Below, one piece after another: positions 36,208 to 38,885 of a stretch of DNA of 38,885 nucleotides (positions within the stretch are counted from its first letter, which is position 1; every line of letters begins with the position of its first letter). The notes beneath the pieces were generated by a model. That model did not search any database and was not told where the DNA came from. It saw only the letters and a list, made by a program, of their open reading frames with translations. Location: contig JARLGE010000008.1 of NCBI GenBank assembly GCA_031296215.1, positions 1 to 38,885 on the forward strand. Direction: 5' to 3'. A program made the position numbers and the translations under genes. Source of the stretch: Occallatibacter sp. GTDB lineage: Bacteria > Acidobacteriota > Terriglobia > Terriglobales > Acidobacteriaceae.

Positions 36208-37152
36208 TCAGCGGGTCGAGAGCCACCATCCTTGTCCGGCGCACCAGCAACTTCCGTCGGGCTCGTCGTTGCGATGCAAACTCCTCACCTGGCTCCAGTC
36301 GTCCCGGCTCAGTGCCACCCTCAGCGCCCGCGACGCCTGGGCGCTGCGGCCTCCCTCGCAAGCGACAAACTGCACGCCGCACAGGAACCGGGCGCTCCAC
36401 GCGCCGTCAGCCTGGCGCGTGACCAGCAGCATCCGGCCGGCCCCCGCCAGCGGCTCCAGTGGAAACAGCAGCCTACCCCTGGGAAGCAGCGCATCCAGCC
36501 ACACCGCCAGCGGCTCGTCCGCTGCAGCGCTCACGTAAAGGACGTCGCAATCCGGCAGCGGAGCTTCCGCCCCCGACCTCGAATGGACCCCAACCTGGGG
36601 AAAGCCGGCGAGGTTCTGCTCAGCCCGCCGTGCAAGGTCCGGCTCAATCTCATAGCCGTCCACGCGGCCCGTTTCGCCCACCAGCATGGCCAGCACGGCG
36701 GTGTAGTACCCGGTGCCCGCGCCCACGTGCACAGCATGATCGCCCTCCTGGGGCGCCAGCGCGTCGAGGCACAGGGCATGCAGGCTGGGCTGCCCATTGT
36801 TCAGGCCGCAGCCGGCCCCCAGGGGAACGAGCATATCCTGGTAAAGGACCGCGGGATCGTCGGAGATGGACAGGGCGCGCCCCACGGGAGAAACGATCGA
36901 CCAGGGCGGCGGCTCGACAAACCTCTCCCGCGGAAGGTACGCAAGCGCGGCGGCGATTCTGCTTCCCATGCCGTGGCCTGGATCCATGCCGGCCCGCGCC
37001 ACGATGTGTGCCGCGTAGGCGGTGCGATGCGTCTCGATGCGAGCAGCCTGGCTCTCGCGGGCGCGGCTTTCGTCCGGCCCCGGCAGGCCGGTCTGCACCG
37101 GTTCGGACTGGATTGGATGGGTCCGGATTGGATGAGCCGGCGGGCTCTGCAT
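36208..37152 (-). CDS. PIMT-like protein methyltransferase
   Basis: The start was chosen at 37152 (MQSPPAHPIR), where GGAGG lies about 6 bp upstream; the frame is open 18 codons further. The 314-residue protein has a roughly 55-residue disordered N-terminus. The protein-L-isoaspartate O-methyltransferase fold follows: ALAYLPRERFVEPPP, NNGQPSLHALCLDAL in the place of the substrate-binding TISQP loop, and the SAM site VHVGAGTGYYTAVLAMLVG (about 142-160), with VDGYEIEPDLARRAEQNL. The last 60 residues are extra to the fold and contain CWCAGQGWW. PIMT repairs isoaspartyl residues; the changed substrate loop means the methyl acceptor is uncertain. Convergent with pfkA. Confidence 0.85.
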   Translation of the reverse strand: MQSPPAHPIRTHPIQSEPVQTGLPGPDESRARESQAARIETHRTAYAAHIVARAGMDPGHGMGSRIAAALAYLPRERFVEPPPWSIVSPVGRALSISDDPAVLYQDMLVPLGAGCGLNNGQPSLHALCLDALAPQEGDHAVHVGAGTGYYTAVLAMLVGETGRVDGYEIEPDLARRAEQNLAGFPQVGVHSRSGAEAPLPDCDVLYVSAAADEPLAVWLDALLPRGRLLFPLEPLAGAGRMLLVTRQADGAWSARFLCGVQFVACEGGRSAQASRALRVALSRDDWSQVRSLHRNDEPDGSCWCAGQGWWLSTR

Positions 37153-37279
37153 CGCCACCCTCCCCGGTCGCCACACACAGACCGTGAGGCGGCTCCTTCT
37201 CATCATCTTAGGCCGGTTCCATCCTTCACGCGCTCCACGTGCCGCGCACCGGTCGCATTGCTCCCATCAACGACAAAAG

Positions 37280-37307
37280 AGCCGCAACCCCCTGTGGGGC
37301 TGCGGCT
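37280..37307 (-). terminator. Terminator after the GH1 gene
   Basis: AGCCGCAACCCC and GGGGCTGCGGCT pair with one mismatch around a four-base loop. On the minus strand the hairpin is followed by CTTTTGTC, a short U-rich tail. It lies 39 bp beyond the GH1 stop. Confidence 0.7.
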
Positions 37308-37345
37308 GCTCTGTTCCGGGCTCAAACGGCCGGATACGCTCGTTG

Positions 37346-38791
37346 TTACACCACCTCGTTGTGCGCAATCACCTGGCGGTACCACTCGGCGCTCAGCTTG
37401 GGGGTGCGCTTCAGGGTTTTGAAGTCCACGTAGTGAATGCCGAAGCGCTTGCTGTAGCCGTCGCCCCACTCGAAGTTGTCCAACAGGCTCCACAGGAAGT
37501 AGCCCTTGACCGGATAACCCTCCTGGGCGGCGCGGTGCAGATGGGTGAGGTGGTTGCGCAGATACATCACGCGGTCGGTGTCTTCGATGCGGCCGGCCTT
37601 GTCGATGACGTCGTCCGACGAGCAGCCGTTCTCCGTGATGTAAATGGCCGGCGTCTTCCACAGGTCGCAGACGTTGCGCACCGCCCAGTAGATGCATTCG
37701 GGAGCGAGGGCAATCCAGGGCGAGGCCATGTGCGGGAACGAGGCTGGCGGCTCCTCGATGGCAAAGCCCATGGGCGAGCCGTCGGCGCGCACATAGCTGG
37801 GGGTGTAGACGTTGAGGCCCACAAAATCCAGCGGGCTCGATATGGCCTTGAAGTCGCCAGGCTCGACCTTGGGGGCGTTGGCGCCTTCGTGCTGCAGATA
37901 TTCGTCGATGTACTTGCCTTCCATCAGCGCGGTGAGGAAGGGCGCGTTTCCCAGGCGCGTGGCGCGGCGGGCGGCTTCAATGTTCTCCGGGGTTTCGATC
38001 ACGGGAACAAAGACGCTGGCGTTTTCCGCCAGGCCGACCTGGGTTCCAGCAGGAGTGTTGGCGCGAATGGCCTGCACCGCCAGGCCGTGGGCCAGAATGC
38101 CGTGGTGGCGCACCTGGTTGGCTTCGCCGTCGGGCAGCTGCAGGCCGGGCGCAAATCTGCCTTCGCGGTAGCCAAGGTCGGTAAAGCAGACAAACTCGTT
38201 GGTGGTCATGAAGTGGCTGACCCGGTCGCCGAGGCGGCCGGTTACATAAGCCGCATAATCGGCGAAGGCCTTGGCCGTGTCGCGCGACCGCCAGCCGCCG
38301 GGCAGAGCCTGGGGAAGATCCCAGTGGAAGAGCGTCACGTAGGGCGTGATGTGGTTGGCCAGCAGCTCATCGACCACGCGGTTGTAGAAGTCCATGCCCT
38401 TGGCGTTCGGCTGGCCGGTTCCCTGGGGAAAGACGCGCGACCAGGAGATGGACATCCGATACGTGCTGACGCCCAAGTTGCTCAGCAGGCGCACGTCTTC
38501 CTTGTACAGGTGGTAGGAGTCGTCGGCCACGTCGCCGGTGTCTCCGTGGTAGGTCTTTCCCGGCGTGTGCGAGAAGGTGTCCCAGACGGAGGGGCCGCGG
38601 CCATCGTCCCTGGCGCCTCCTTCAATCTGGTAGGCAGCCGTGGCGCAGCCCCACTGAAAGCCCTTGGGAAAACTCAGGTCGCCGGCTAGCTGCTGCGAAC
38701 GTGCGAGCTTCGGCCATGCAAAACCGGCAGCCGCGGCAGCCGAAGCGGCGGCCAAGGTCTTGCCAAACTGACGGCGGGTGATTCTTTCCAT
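37346..38791 (-). CDS. GH1 family beta-glucosidase, Tat-exported
   Basis: The 481-residue retaining glycosidase begins with a twin-arginine signal (TRRQFGKTLAAASAAAAAGFA), so it is exported folded. The GH1 domain starts at about residue 41 with FPKGFQWGCATAAYQIEGGA. The acid/base Glu is Glu199 in TTNEF (usually NEP), and the nucleophile is Glu387 in ITENG. SWSRVFPQGTGQPNAKGMDFYNRVVDELL and GYFLWSLLDNFEWGDGYSKRFG near the C-terminus are standard family segments. It would release glucose from beta-glucosides such as cellobiose in the periplasm. AGAAGGA precedes the ATG; a LacI-type palindrome lies 44 bp upstream. Confidence 0.95.
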   Translation of the reverse strand: MERITRRQFGKTLAAASAAAAAGFAWPKLARSQQLAGDLSFPKGFQWGCATAAYQIEGGARDDGRGPSVWDTFSHTPGKTYHGDTGDVADDSYHLYKEDVRLLSNLGVSTYRMSISWSRVFPQGTGQPNAKGMDFYNRVVDELLANHITPYVTLFHWDLPQALPGGWRSRDTAKAFADYAAYVTGRLGDRVSHFMTTNEFVCFTDLGYREGRFAPGLQLPDGEANQVRHHGILAHGLAVQAIRANTPAGTQVGLAENASVFVPVIETPENIEAARRATRLGNAPFLTALMEGKYIDEYLQHEGANAPKVEPGDFKAISSPLDFVGLNVYTPSYVRADGSPMGFAIEEPPASFPHMASPWIALAPECIYWAVRNVCDLWKTPAIYITENGCSSDDVIDKAGRIEDTDRVMYLRNHLTHLHRAAQEGYPVKGYFLWSLLDNFEWGDGYSKRFGIHYVDFKTLKRTPKLSAEWYRQVIAHNEVV

Positions 38792-38834
38792 GTGCGATCG
38801 TCCTTCTCCCTATGTGGGCGGGATTTGCCTCAAG

Positions 38835-38846
38835 TGAAACGTTTGA
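38835..38846. promoter_or_regulatory. LacI-family operator-like palindrome upstream of the GH1 gene
   Basis: TGAAACGTTTGA has the AAACGTTT core and a near-perfect palindrome (one mismatched pair) resembling LacI/GalR-family operators. It lies 44 bp upstream of the glycosidase ATG, where a repressor of sugar-utilisation genes could act. No LacI gene is in the window. Confidence 0.45.
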
Positions 38847-38885
38847 GCAAAATTCGCGACGCCAACTCCCGGCGCGAAATCAACC

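Overview
The window looks like a chromosomal segment of an Acidobacteriota bacterium, most likely class Terriglobia. This is an inference from a combination of features: high GC, a hopanoid-type glycosyltransferase, a DUF2934 protein, a Tes-like radical SAM enzyme of the kind linked to membrane-spanning lipids, runs of ATPase-less FtsX/MacB permeases, Kelch/chitobiase-repeat secreted proteins, and heptanucleotide repeats between genes. I see no rRNA, tRNA, CRISPR array or classical transposase.

Region 1 (1-9.3 kb, all minus strand): a 3'-truncated unknown gene, an HpnI-like glycosyltransferase, and five MacB/FtsX-type ABC permeases of two paralogous kinds in the transcription order I-II-I-II-II. 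No ATP-binding subunit is visible. The gaps hold arrays of 7-bp repeats arranged as inverted pairs, and each locus has its own heptad sequence shared by both of its arms. The largest unit (7370-8076) encloses a four-helix-bundle (S23/IVS-family) gene between perfect 35-bp (5 x 7) inverted repeats. This is the most unusual structure in the window.

Region 2 (9.3-17.4 kb): a REP-like double hairpin, about 950 bp with no convincing gene, then dut, small unknown genes, gcvT, a nitroreductase, a YdcF-like protein, an outer-membrane beta-barrel protein and glgC. A further degenerate heptad pair lies at 11.2-11.3 kb.

Region 3 (17.5-25.1 kb): scpB overlapping a very long RluB-type pseudouridine synthase, a convergent ICMT-like methyltransferase, and a likely cell-envelope stress unit of ECF sigma factor, zinc-finger anti-sigma with a HEAT-like C-terminus, and a double-PDZ periplasmic protein.

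Region 4 (25.1-38.9 kb): two small proteins, the Tes-like radical SAM protein, a large secreted Kelch protein, an RlpA-like lipoprotein lacking one expected active-site acid, an NCS1 transporter, a phosphofructokinase with pyrophosphate-type residues, a PIMT-like methyltransferase, and a Tat-exported GH1 glycosidase preceded by a LacI-type operator-like palindrome.
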